Assembly (NCBI RefSeq): GCF_000313135.1
Contig: NW_004457730.1
Location: 39,856 to 91,621 of the forward strand
Direction: 5' to 3'
Length of the DNA stretch: 51,766 bases
Origin: Acanthamoeba castellanii str. Neff
Lineage: Eukaryota; Discosea; Longamoebia; Acanthamoebidae
Both the position numbers and the translations under genes were made by a program. This document shows positions 40,801 to 51,135 of the stretch, one piece after another (position 1 is the stretch's first letter; every line of letters starts with the position of its first letter). The notes below the pieces were generated by a model. It made no database searches. It was not told where the DNA came from and worked only from the letters and a program-made list of their open reading frames with translations.

Positions 40801-41003
40801 ATTAAAAAACAAGGGCGGAGTACACATACCCACCGAGCCTCACGAGGGGCGACGAAGATGTCGTCGCTGGTGTGATGCGGAAAGATGAGTGGGGGTGAGC
40901 AGGCCGAAATTGAAGCATTGATGCCTCTACAATAGCAAAAAATTAATTAGGTCCGAACATACCAGACCAATTCGAACGCCTGTCGATTAACTGGAACTTC
41001 CAT
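37879..41003 (-). CDS. Multi-exon protein with C-terminal DUF3990 (ADP-ribosyltransferase-like) domain, left copy
   Basis: It starts at the ATG at 41003 (MEVPVNRQAFELV). About a dozen short exons encode helical segments (LSEEGINELFERAAKLV; TKALEATAVRLSKEWSAVLE), two similar leucine-rich stretches (LMLQKLDLRGFEV; RIKFLDLRGHAIS), and a conserved block (VYCWLPSHLTVRGLAEDLI). The large exon ending near 38,322 gives RGLRNVAFDLIDCGIHRWA, an RG-rich linker (GRGRGRGRGRG) and VITLYHGTTAGFAANIF, then GIDLSEGRKNTDFAIKRAFY. The next exons give KFDFIIGPLL, then QYAALTPKAIKFLN. YHGT, the GxNTDF-FY(L) block and FDxxIGP are the DUF3990 pattern, a family related to ADP-ribosyltransferases. Last exon LREWVEYEWKDVAKRP, stop at 37879. 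Substrate and partner unknown. Open frames are intact in all exons read, so it may be active. Confidence 0.68.
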
Positions 41004-41403
41004 CTTGAAGCTTCGAGTCGGGGGTGCGTGGCTGTTGTTTTCAATTCCTTGCAACGAAGAATGCGCGTGGTTCTTGTGAATTACTTCATTCTTCCCTTCA
41101 TTCTTTGCGGCATCGTCATTCGCTCTTTCTTCATTCTTTGCCTTCCTCCGAAATCACGCCCCGCGAGTGTCCCTCGTGCCCCTGGCTGTACCGCTCTCAG
41201 GCGCCGAGCAGCTGCGCTGTCGCAAGACCGACGAAGAACAACTCGCAAACTGAAGCACGCAAAGCTTGATGAGCAGAGGGCAAGGTGATGTTAGAACAGG
41301 AACCTGCAACGGCCAAAAGGAAATGTGATGATGTGATTCACTGGCACGCCAAGACTGAAAGACAGAAGTGTTCATTGGGCTAAATGTCAACAAAGCCAGT
41401 GAG

Positions 41404-41436
41404 CTATGCGCGTGGGATGTCGATGTTGTGCTTCTT
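41404..41436 (-). pseudogene. Orphan 3' tail of the Nudix gene (last 10 codons)
   Basis: The minus strand reads KKHNIDIPRA-stop, identical to the end of the intact Nudix gene at 51,101-51,133. Upstream, the sequence breaks off at CTTCTTG into unrelated DNA. It marks the breakpoint of the segmental duplication. Confidence 0.88.
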
Positions 41437-42855
41437 GCAGGGAAGCGAGGGGGCGTAGGCTCAGGTGCGGGTGTATCACTCGCAAAAACGCGCTGGCAGT
41501 GAGAGGGGGAGGCAGTACTGTTGTTAGGTTGGTGTAAAAGATGTTGTTGTGGTGCTCCCCCAATATTGTGCAATTACATTGGTTTCATCACCTTTTTATG
41601 TGACACTTAGTTGAGGCTATTTTCTGCATATTTGCCCAACCCGCTTCTGTTAAAGTGGGATAAAACCCAGATCGTTGTAAAACTGCTTGCAAAGTTGGGG
41701 CGGGGGATGAAACTGATGTAATTGCACAATAAACGCTCCTCTCACTCCTGTTAGTGGCCCTAAAAGTAAACACAAAGTGAGAACCTGCTGGCATGCAGCC
41801 CCTTGCTGTCCTCTTGTAGGATGAAACATGTGAACTTGATCATGTCAGCCCAGTGTTTGCAGGTTTCAAAGTTCACAAACATGAAGCTTAGCTTGGTCTC
41901 CTCATCACTGTTGTTGTCTACTGTTCTTCTCTTCTTCTTCCCATCACTGACATTGCCATAGAGCCAATACATGTCAGCCTTCCACAATCACCTCATCCTG
42001 GCCATCTTCTCAAGATTCTCATTGGTGAAGTTGCTCTGCTGAAGCAGGTGAAGAATGTCTATGTGCTGTTCCCAGCAGAGCTGTTCCTCTGCTGGGAGCC
42101 CATCAGGCAGACCTCCATAATCTGCATGAGACTCTCCATCTTGCTGCCCATGAGAGAAACAATACTCTTGATGGTGTGTGTTAGTAGTAATAAAAAAGAC
42201 AATGGTGGACCATGACATACCATCTTGCCTTGCTTCTTAACAAAGTTGAAGTGTGTAGTGAAGCCATCCTTGCCTGGAAAGGCACCATTGTTCTTGATGT
42301 GCCTGTTTAACTCCTCACTGATATTGTGCTTTGTGCACATGTAGTGCAGGTGTCTCTGTCACACAACTGTTAGTGGAAACAACAACAATGACAATGAACA
42401 CAACACAAATCTGCCTCCACATGTGTGCATACCTTGAACAGTCCAGCAACTTGAGGTGAAGAAAACAGATGCCAAAGCACAAGAAGAACAAACACCTCAT
42501 CCACCAAAGCTCACCAAATGGACTGGCAGCCTTGGTGCTCCAGCTGTTATACTTGATCTCAAGCATGTCACCCTTCTCCCCACACCAACCCAAGCTCACC
42601 TTGTGGAGCGCCACCTTGAACCTCCTGCCAGGAGTGGGGATCCCTCTTGCCTGGCTTGTGGATGAGCTTGCCTGTGTCTGCCTGCTTGCATGGCCAGTCC
42701 GTGACTGGGAACAACATTGCCAGCTTCTGGCAGTATCAGCAAGGCGCCCATCCACATCCAGCAAGCCCTGTACACCATGTATGGTAAAATAATAAGGTGA
42801 GATTGCACCTACCTGCAAGCTTCACCTGTGAGGGATGATTTGATGATAAAAAAAT

Positions 42856-43690
42856 GAAAGAAGTCCTTCCTTTCACATTCTTGAAACCGCCCACACTTGC
42901 AAGGATGGCCCACCATTGATTGTGGCAGGAGGAGAAATCATCCCTTCCACAGCTGAAGAAGATGTGCAGATGTTCATGAAGGACTACCATTCCTCTGCCT
43001 CTCCATGGATGGGTCCCTATTCCTTCCTCAACATCTGTCCCTCTGACTCTCCCCTTCCTCTTCTCCTGGCTCAGCTTGATACCACCATCCTCAAGGATAC
43101 CCTCTCTGCCCTCACTGAGCTCAACAATGCCCAGGCCATGAAGAAATCCTACCAGGATCTTGTCTCTCTCTTCAATAGGCCACCTCCAGAGCAGCTCACC
43201 AGTGACCCATTTGGCTGGGTTTATTGGTACAAACATGCTCAGAATGACCTTCTCTCTGACCTGGAGCCATTGGATCAGCCCATCAATGCTTCCATCAGTC
43301 TCACTGGAAGTGCTACACTTGAGCTGACATCAGTGAAGCCAGATGATGGAGCCATTGTGGCAATTGCTGGTGAGAAAGGAGCTGTGTGGCTTGGTGTGGT
43401 CAGTTCAAACCACCCATGCACACATATTCCTTAACTGGCTGGATGAAGCAACAGATGGGCCCTACCACTTGACTGCTGACCCACCCACCTCTCTCTCCTA
43501 CAATTCCCTCTTGTGTGCAGATGTTTCACTGGATCTCAACAACCAGATGAGACCTGCGCTCCAGTCATGGCTTCTTAGCATGTGGAAAGACTGGCCTGAT
43601 CTGGATGAAGACTCTGGTCACCTTAGCCCAACCTGCACTGAAGAACTGCCTGATCCTGAGCTGCTCAGGAGGGGAAAAAGAAGGAAGTAA
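42856..43690 (+). pseudogene. Unrecognised ORF in the CpG-depleted island, probably frameshifted
   Basis: One frame reads from about 42,856 (SFHILETAHTCKDGPPLIV) through GWVYWYKHAQNDLL to GEKGAVWLGVV and stops at 43,432. The next frame picks up at about 43,400 with HIFLNWLDEATDGPYHLT and runs on to ELLRRGKRRK, stop at 43,688-43,690. The two halves look like one protein split by a one-base frameshift near 43,400-43,430, or by a missed tiny intron. The VWLGVV...FLNWLDE pattern recalls the small SH3/BAH-like folds found in some mobile-element proteins, but this is weak inference. Confidence 0.45.
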
Positions 43691-44400
43691 GTTGTTGTTC
43701 AGCTGAGGTTTGTTACAGCGCCCTGCATATGGCATGTTGGGCTGACTGGGCAAACCTCTTGATGTACCTTTTGAACCTCCATGACAAGTGCTCACTCCAA
43801 CCCATCTCAACAGTTTTATCATGTACACATACATGATGACAAAAACTGTAAAACTGGATGCTTACTTTATTGTGTACATGTACATGATGACTACACATTC
43901 AACCTACCATTTGATTGTTTATCACAGATGTGTTGGTGCAAAGTAAAATCTGACTCTACCTTGTTTTGTGTTGGTGCTCCTTGGAACAACCTCAAAATGC
44001 ACCTTGCTTTTGCTTTCACCCCCTCCATCAATTCTGTAATCAGTGGCCAACATGCTGCCCTCACTTCCAGTTCATGTACAACCTCACGCCATATTCAGTC
44101 AGTTGCACTCATGGATGGAACTTCGTTCTTCACATTTGTGCTGAATTGGAGCACTATTCCTGAAGTTAAAATTCCACTCCATTTCACACTGATAAAATCA
44201 CTTTTAACTCCACAAAATCCAAGTTTTTACGAAACCATTTTCATCTCAAGTCTCTCAATATCACTTATATGCAGCAGTCTAGCATGTCAAAATCACATGT
44301 GCATATCCAGATCTTCAAAACTGCCCTATAAATCAAATATGTCAAATCTCACACGATTTTAGCACAACACAAATTCTGCAGTCATTTGTGACCTCTCATT

Positions 44401-44817
44401 TCAAATGACCACAAGTTCAAGATGAATACACATCCATTCAACTGAGCTCATGCAGGATCCCATTTGGGGTGATTTGTGAAGGCCATCAGCAACACATGCA
44501 CCTTGCCTGTCCAAACCTGCCAGATGTGTGAGCCATGACGTAGGAGTGGTGGTGATGTGTACCCTGCCATGCTGGCTTGTGTGGTCAACAAGAAACCAAT
44601 GACAAAATGCCACCTCAGCATGTCTGTGATCAGCATGCTTTCTCATAGACCAGGCATCTGGAGTCTGGCCAAGCAACAATGACTCTGCAGCAAGATTGCA
44701 TGTGGTGAGATGAAAGGAGAGGCTGCAGCACAAGATGAGAGGCACCATTACTACATTGCTTGAGAAATGGTACCAGCACTCTTCACAACCTTGTTCTGAG
44801 AGCATGTCCTTCAGCAT
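44401..44817 (-). CDS. Hypothetical ORF in the CpG-depleted island
   Basis: A 138-codon frame with mixed, non-repetitive composition (QMLKDMLSEQGCEECWYHF; TPDAWSMRKHADHRHAEV) and several Cys and His. It could be an exon of a longer minus-strand gene. No family recognised. Confidence 0.3.
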   Translation of the reverse strand: MLKDMLSEQGCEECWYHFSSNVVMVPLILCCSLSFHLTTCNLAAESLLLGQTPDAWSMRKHADHRHAEVAFCHWFLVDHTSQHGRVHITTTPTSWLTHLAGLDRQGACVADGLHKSPQMGSCMSSVEWMCIHLELVVI

Positions 44818-45438
44818 TTGGCAGGCATCCCCAGGGTTTCACCTTGTCACAGTCTGCAATGTTGTGCTCCAGCATGTCAACTCAGCTTGAAGCACTTATC
44901 TGCCCTGGAAGTATGTTATGTGTCCCCATGGAGGTTGCTACCTTATTGCAGAGCCTGTTTCAAAGGCGTAATGGAGAGACCACACATGTGTCAGTGGCTT
45001 CTCCTCTTCAATGTCACTCATCTCTTTCTCCTCCTTGTTGTCATCCTCATCTTTGGCACTTTCCTCCTCCACTTTCCTTGCTGTCACTGCACAACCTTTG
45101 CCCTTGCACTTTGCTGCCCTGATGTGCTTGGCCAGTGCCTCAGTCTTCTACTCCTCCTCATCATTGCTGCCCTCCAACTCTACCACCTCACTACTTTCAT
45201 CACTCTCCTGGGCGCCACAGGCTTCATTTCCTCCTTGCTGCACTTGAGGATGCCCTTGAGCAGGGTGTTCAAAGCCTAATTGGTGGGTGTCTTGGCCAGT
45301 GCCTTGGTCTCCCACTCTTCCTCCTGCTCCTCCACAATGCCCTCCACCTCTGCCTCCTCCTCTTCCTGGATGCCCAGAGCCTCCACCTCACTACCTTTGT
45401 CACTCTCCTTGGGTGTCATTTCCACCTTGCACTTACCT

Positions 45439-45762
45439 TCAGTCCTGGCATGCTTGGTGGGCATCTTCCCTTGACCCCTGTCTTCCACTTTGTCCTTCTC
45501 CACCTGTCTGCAGTGTTGATGAACAACTGCCATGGCGCCCACTAGCTGGTGCCTTGCCTTCCACTGCCTGTTCCTCCTCCTCCTCCTCCTCTGCCTCCAC
45601 CTCTGCCTCTGACCTCTTGCTGCTGACTTTTGCAGATGGAAGAGCCCTGTACTTCTCCTCCACCTTATCACACATCTCCTTGCTAACAACATAGACCCAC
45701 ACTGGCGCCCCTTGCTGGAATACCACTTCTTGTGCATGAAAGAGCTCCACACACTCACACAA
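45439..45762 (-). CDS. Hypothetical ORF with acidic region in the CpG-depleted island
   Basis: It reads CECVELFHAQEVVFQQGAP, then VWVYVVSKEMCDKVEEKY, then a Glu-rich run. A second frame (45,420-45,276) continues with more Glu-rich sequence (EALGIQEEEEAEVEG, end ALAKTPTN), suggesting a splice or frameshift between them. No family recognised. Confidence 0.3.
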   Translation of the reverse strand: MCECVELFHAQEVVFQQGAPVWVYVVSKEMCDKVEEKYRALPSAKVSSKRSEAEVEAEEEEEEEQAVEGKAPASGRHGSCSSTLQTGGEGQSGRQGSREDAHQACQD

Positions 45763-46171
45763 CCATTCAAAGTTCCATGACAGGCAGTCTATTGTGTTGG
45801 AGGCGCAACAATTACCCCCATTATTGAATGAGACTCAGCAAAATGCAAAATGGGGTGGCTTGCAAAAGGTACCCTGATCACCAACACCAAAGAACTTGGC
45901 CCAGCCAAACACACAGTTGACCACAGCATTGTCCTCAGGACAGGTGATGGTCAGAAGACACATTGCCTTGGCAGCAGGACCAGCATGCTGTGTGGACTGC
46001 CCCCTGCCACACATATGTGTTTCAATCATTAAGGTCAGCAAGAGCAAAGTCACATGGCAAGCAGGTAGTGTGTGCCCTAAACCAGGTACTGCCAAGCAAT
46101 GTAGAGCAAGTTCAGCCTTGTGGTGCTCTTCTTGGCCTGTGGCCAAACCTCCCAGTCCTGTTCACTTTCAA

Positions 46172-46537
46172 TCACAAAGTTACACTGTGCCAGCCACCCC
46201 CACAAGTATGAGTAGTTGTGTTGTTAGTGAAGGAGTGTGCTGACATACATACATCAGAGGCAGAAGATGCATGCACTGGGTAGCAACAAGACAGGCATGT
46301 GAGCAACTGAATGCTCAGCATTGAGAGTTTCTGCCCCAACTTGTTGTTTGGCGCTTGAGACACAAGCTTACCTCCAGGCAGCTCCTGCACTAGGTCCACC
46401 AATGTGATGATGAGGTGTGCAAGGGACATGACACTGTGGAACAGCTTGACTTGTTCATCTTTCACATAAATCAGGCTTACATCACAAAAGTGTACCTCTG
46501 TTGTTGGTACACAAAAAGTGAGGACACAAGCAAGCAA
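46172..46537 (-). CDS. Hypothetical ORF in the CpG-depleted island
   Basis: A 121-codon frame with natural-looking helical composition (DEQVKLFHSVMSLAHLIITL; NNKLGQKLSMLSIQLLTCL). It may be one exon of the same minus-strand unit as its neighbours. No family recognised. Confidence 0.28.
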   Translation of the reverse strand: MLACVLTFCVPTTEVHFCDVSLIYVKDEQVKLFHSVMSLAHLIITLVDLVQELPGGKLVSQAPNNKLGQKLSMLSIQLLTCLSCCYPVHASSASDVCMSAHSFTNNTTTHTCGGGWHSVTL

Positions 46538-47209
46538 GTTGAATCATTTGAACAAGGTATTATGATTGTGGCACATTTTTATATAACCTCACATCGTCAG
46601 CAGCGCCCCCCCCCCAATCACATTCTGTTGAAGTAGGGTTCACTGCTCTTCACCATCTTATTCTTGTTGAGACAAAATGATTGAAATGGGTACAACTACA
46701 TGTTGTCTTGGTCACTCCCACTTCATCTTGGTCCATGCAGCTGTGCCCATGGCATAAAAGACAGAGAAACCACAACAAAAGCATGTGACACTGTAAAAAT
46801 TAATGTAAAACGCCTGATTTCATTGGAGTGAAATTAAAGTCCACTACCACCATGAACAGGTGGTGGCAACACCATGTGTTGTGACAGGCACAACATGTGT
46901 TGAGATGTGGGAGTTGGAGAAAGCACCTTGGAGTAAGTGCCAGCCCAAGAGGTACCTGAGGTAAGTCCTGTTTTTTGTTTCCCCCTTCTCTGCTGCTTTC
47001 CTTGCACCAGCTCTAATTCTACTTGTGTGCAAGCCACCCGTAAAAATGTGAAACACGAATAATCTGAAATATATAAAGAATGAGCCCAGTTTCTGGTGGC
47101 ACGGCAACCCCACTCCGTCTCCACATGTCTCCCTGCTTCTTCGCTAACCGTAGACTCTTCCCTCCCACTTTCCCCCTTCTCCTTCTTCTCCTTCTTCTCC
47201 TTCTTGTAG

Positions 47210-47269
47210 TGCAAGATCCTCTTGTTCAACAGATCTGCTGAGAGGATCTTCGGCTACTCCAGGAAGGAG
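47210..47269 (+). pseudogene. Stray PAS-domain exon
   Basis: A 20-codon exon flanked by a TCTTGTAG acceptor and a GTGCGC donor reads CKILLFNRSAERIF then GYSRKE. This matches the start of PAS domains (the xILFxNxAAExxFGYxxxEV block). Downstream a second open stretch (47,341-47,445) reads DVEMGVLRKNSSDSIV and stops. No other PAS exons are visible, so it is a fragment. Confidence 0.6.
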
Positions 47270-47530
47270 GTGCGCCTCCTCTTCCACCACCACTTCCCTC
47301 CTTCCTTTCATCATGTGCGAGCGAGGGCGAGGGCGGCGGCGCAAACGAGGATGAGCAGGACGTCGAGATGGGTGTGTTGCGCAAAAACTCGAGTGACAGC
47401 ATTGTTACACGATTTCGAGAATACACAACCTTTCCATCCACTTGAGGGTGTGCGCGTTACTACCAGAATCCGAGCTTTTCGCCATGGCGAAAAAAAAAAT
47501 CCTTAAGTCCACGCAACCGATGAAAATTAG

Positions 47531-50500
47531 GACAAGCATACACAGAGTGAGATGGTGGAAGGAAAAAAAGCGCCCTGCCCTCAATCACGCCGCAGGCCGT
47601 TGAGCGACCACGACCCACTTGCCAGTGTCCCATTTGCACAGCTGATGGCTGAAAGTTAGCAAGTCAAAGCCAAACCAAAGTGCAAGCGAGAGAAAGGAAG
47701 GTGCGCACCTTGCAGGGGGACCGGTTGAGAAAGTCGACGGCTCTCGGCGTCAGCGCTGCATACTGGCGGAAGGGGTATCTGGCATCGCTCATCTCTTCAC
47801 AGTCTTCCCATTTCTGTGGGAAAGCGTGCTTAGTGGCGTGAGCCACAAAAAAGCTGGGTGTGTCTGGAGCGTGCCGTAAGTTGGAGTTTTGCGAGCGCAG
47901 GCCCAATGACGAAATCGAACTCTTCCTGCTCCTCTTCTTCACACATGTCCGCGTAATTGGCGCCATGCCCAGTCGCCACAGGTTTTCTGTTGTGGAAGAC
48001 AAACTGGGGTAACGGTCAGCAGGTGTTCCAGTGGCAGGGACTGCGTGGGCGAAAACGTACTTTTTTTCCACTCGTCGTCAGCTCTGCCGAACTCCTTCCG
48101 CCTGTGTTTCGCAAGCATCCTTGTGTTCACCGTGAAGACCAAGTAGGCTGGTACCGGGTCCCACCCCCTGCTGGCAGCTTTTTGATCCGCCCATCTCTGT
48201 GCCAGCGAAGCGTTGTTGCCCAGGTAGAACGCGCTCTCGATGGCGAAGTCAGTGTTCTCGCGTCCACGGCGCAGGTCGACTCTGCGAAAAGCGTTCCTCG
48301 CGGCCTCGAACGTGGTCCCATGGAAGAGGGTGATGACCTCCTCTTCACCTCCTCCTTCTTCTTCCTCCTCCTCCTCCTCCCTGGCATTGGTTCTCTTCCT
48401 CTTTCTTCCCTCATTGTCGCTGTCGTCGCCCCGGCCACCGCCTCGGCCACCGCCCTGGCCACCGCCTCGGCCACGGCCACCGTTCCCCAGGTCGCGGCCA
48501 CCACGGCCAGCCGACCCTTTCCGTTTGGTCTCGCCATCTTCTGGCTCGTCCGAATGGGTGTAGAAGTTGGCAGCCCAACGGTGAATGCCGGAGTCGATGA
48601 GATCAAATGCGACGTTCCTCAAGCCCTGATGGTGCACGATCTCGCGGTCTTTTACACTTGCGATGAAGCTGTCAACAACGGCCCGCTGGAAACCAATGGC
48701 CACGAGCGACGCCAAAAGGTCATCTGTTGGAGGAGATGATCACTAAGTGCAAGACTTGATGAATACCCACAAGAGGGGTGGCATACCTCCAGTGAGTGCG
48801 CCAGCAGCCTTCCGCTGATCATACTCGGCTGTGATCAGGTCCTGGGCGAGGCCGCGCACGGTTAGATGCGAGGGAAGCCAGCAATAGACCTTCAAGAAGA
48901 ACCCAGTCGCCAGGCGGTCTTCCAGCCCAATGGCAGACATGGTCTCGATGAGGAAGCGAATGGTTCCCTTTCGCTGAAACTCGGGGAGGCGAGGAGTATT
49001 TCGATCTTCCGCCAGGTCTGGAGGAATAGGTGCAAGGTCAAGCTGACGAGGAGCTGGTACAACAGCATGCTTAGGACGAGCTGATCTGCGACTTAGCTGC
49101 AACAAGAGGGGTAACGCAAGCTTTTGTTAAGTCCTTAATGCATAAATCAGCAAGGGGTGTGGGTCATGTACCAATGGTGCAAGAGCAAGGGTATCACCAA
49201 TACGCAAAATGGACAGATGGGCAGGCAATTCCTCCATGAGTATTGAGGGACACTGAAAGCTTGAGGTCACCTTGAGGTCCCCATCCTGTCACAAGCGGCA
49301 AACCAGACCATTAAGCCTCCGCCCAGTCTCAAAAAAAGTAGAGGAGCATACCACAAATGAAGCAACACACTGAGAGGCGTATGTTGCATCCTGAGCAAAG
49401 GAGGTCCATTCCCCATCCAAGTAGAGGGCCTGGAGACGGTATCCACGTTTGGCAATGACTGCTGCCTCCCATTCCGACACAGTCTGCCAAGGATACTAGT
49501 TCAGTAATGCCACCAACCAATAGCAGCCAAGAAAATGAGCTGTACCGTAACACCAAGAGAGACAAGTGTGAGGTGAGCGAGGAGATGTGCAATCTCACCT
49601 GAAATGGCGTGACCACGCAGGTCAAGGAACTTTATCCTACGGAAGTGACCTAGCCTCATGATGAGGTCGTAATCATCTGCAGTTACCTCAAACCCACGCA
49701 AATCGAGCTTCTGAAGCATGAATGAGTATACCTTGCCCAAAAAGAGTGCACACCAACATGAGATAGGTTTAAGTACCTTGAACACATGCTCTCCCTTGGG
49801 CTCAGTAGAAAGACGCTTGAGAAGAGCCCGCACCAGAGCAGGATTGGCTTCATGGAGATCAAGCTCTTTCGGCCTCACCTGTTGTAGGAATTGCTGCAGG
49901 GCTTCGGTTCTTTCCAAGGTCAGCTTCGCCTGAAACAGCAAACACCTCTGTTAGTGGAAGACTCCACGAGGCAAAAGGGCGAACAGGAGTGCATGTACGC
50001 CTCCGACAATGGAGAGCCTCTTGATCGGCATGGAGAGCTGCACTTCCTCCGGGGCTGAAGTCACAGGCTGTTTCTCAAACAAGGTAAGTGCATGGAGTGA
50101 GCATGGTCTGGTTGTTGTGAGTTTGACATACCGCGTCAAGTTGAAGCTTGTGCAAAGCCCGTCGTGGTTTCTGGGAGCCGCTCAACAAATCTATTTCTTT
50201 GGCGGCCATGGGCGTGCCACGGACCTCCTTCACAAGGCTGGAGGGTACTTCATGCACCTCCAAAACAGCGGACCATTCTTTGCTCAAGCGGACTGCTGTG
50301 GCCTGAGCTTTGGTCTTCGATCACAGAAAAAGGAGTAAATGAGCTCAATGGAGAAGTAGAACGCCAACCAAAAGCGTACCTTGCCCTCTCCTGGCACACG
50401 CTTGGCAGCGCGTTCAAACAGTTCGTTGATCCCCTTCTCCCGGGACAACTGGCCAAGAAAACGATCAGGAAACAAAAATTTAAAAACAAGGGCGGAGTAC

Positions 50501-51135
50501 ACATACCCACCGAGCCTCACGAGGGGCGACGAAGATGTCGTCGCTGGTGTGATGTGGAAAGATGAGTGGGGTGAGCAGGCCGAAATTGAAGCATTGATAC
50601 CTCTACAATGGCAAAAAATTAATTAGGTCGAACATACCAGACCAATTCGAACGCCTGTCGATCAACGGGTACTTCCATCTTGAACAGCTTCGAGTGGGGG
50701 TGTCCACGCGTGGCTGTTGTTTTCAATTCCTTGCAACGAAGAATGCGCGTGGTTCTTGTGAATTACTTCATTCTTCCCTTCATTCTTTGCGGCATCGTCA
50801 TTCGCTCTTTCTTCATTCTTTGCCTTCCTCCGAAATCACGCCCCGCGAGTGTCCCTCGTGCCCCTGGCTACAGGCTGCAGCCTGCTCAGGCGCCGAGCAT
50901 CTGCGCTTTCGCAAGACCGACGAAGAACAACTCGCAAACTGTCAGACACGCAAGGCTTGATGAGCGAGCAGAGGGCAAGGTGATGTTAGAACAGGAACCT
51001 GCAACGGCCAAAAGGAAATGTGATGCCGTGATTCACAGCAAACTGGGACACGCAAAGACTGAAAGTGTTCATTGGGCCAAATGTCAACAAAGCCAGCGAG
51101 CTATGCGCGTGGGATGTCGATGTTGTGCTTCTTGA
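47531..51135. repeat. Segmental duplication, right (ancestral-side) copy
   Basis: Partner of 37,828-41,440. This copy continues into the complete Nudix gene, while the left copy stops inside its last exon. Hence the right copy keeps the original junction. Confidence 0.85.
47585..50678 (-). CDS. Multi-exon protein with C-terminal DUF3990 (ADP-ribosyltransferase-like) domain, right copy
   Basis: Starts at 50678 (MEVPVDRQAFELV). The exon order is as in the left copy. Leucine-rich stretches read FMLQKLDLRGFEV and RIKFLDLRGHAIS; then come VYCWLPSHLTVRGLAQDLI and GLRNVAFDLIDSGIHRWAA. The linker is Gly/Arg-rich with a longer Glu run. The DUF3990 start is VITLFHGTTFEAARNAF, with ENTDFAIESAFYLGNN. 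The last exons give QYAALTPRAVDFLN and CKWDTGKWVVVAQRPAA, stop at 47585. Differences from the left copy cluster in the ART-like part (YHGT to FHGT, GIDLSEG to RVDLRRG) and the linker, while the mid-protein is better conserved. Spliced transcripts are not proven. The family name is recalled, the reaction inferred. Confidence 0.66.

Larger units (their letters stand above)
37828..41440. repeat. Segmental duplication, left copy
   Basis: It aligns by eye with 47,531-51,135, exon and intron alike, starting at GGACAAGCATACACAGA and ending inside the last exon of the Nudix gene, where both read GATGTTGTGCTTCTTG before diverging. The offset is about 9.7 kb at both ends, so the copies have nearly equal length (~3.6 kb). 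Similarity includes introns and the 5' leader. Confidence 0.85.
41520..47040. other. CpG-depleted island of foreign or methylated character
   Basis: Long stretches have no CpG at all (I find none between about 41,761 and 42,605, or between about 42,895 and 43,555), although G and C remain common. The flanks on both sides carry dozens per kilobase. TG and CA are abundant. The few CpGs left are often in GCGC. Several unrecognised ORFs lie inside. Typical host intron starts (GTACG) are missing. No reverse transcriptase, integrase, transposase or capsid motif was recognised, and no terminal repeats were found at the edges. Confidence 0.8.

Noticed and set aside
44760..45545. Plus-strand Leu/Cys-rich frames that look like membrane proteins
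   Set aside because: They are antisense to Glu-rich minus-strand frames; strings of CTCCTC code for Leu and Pro on this strand.
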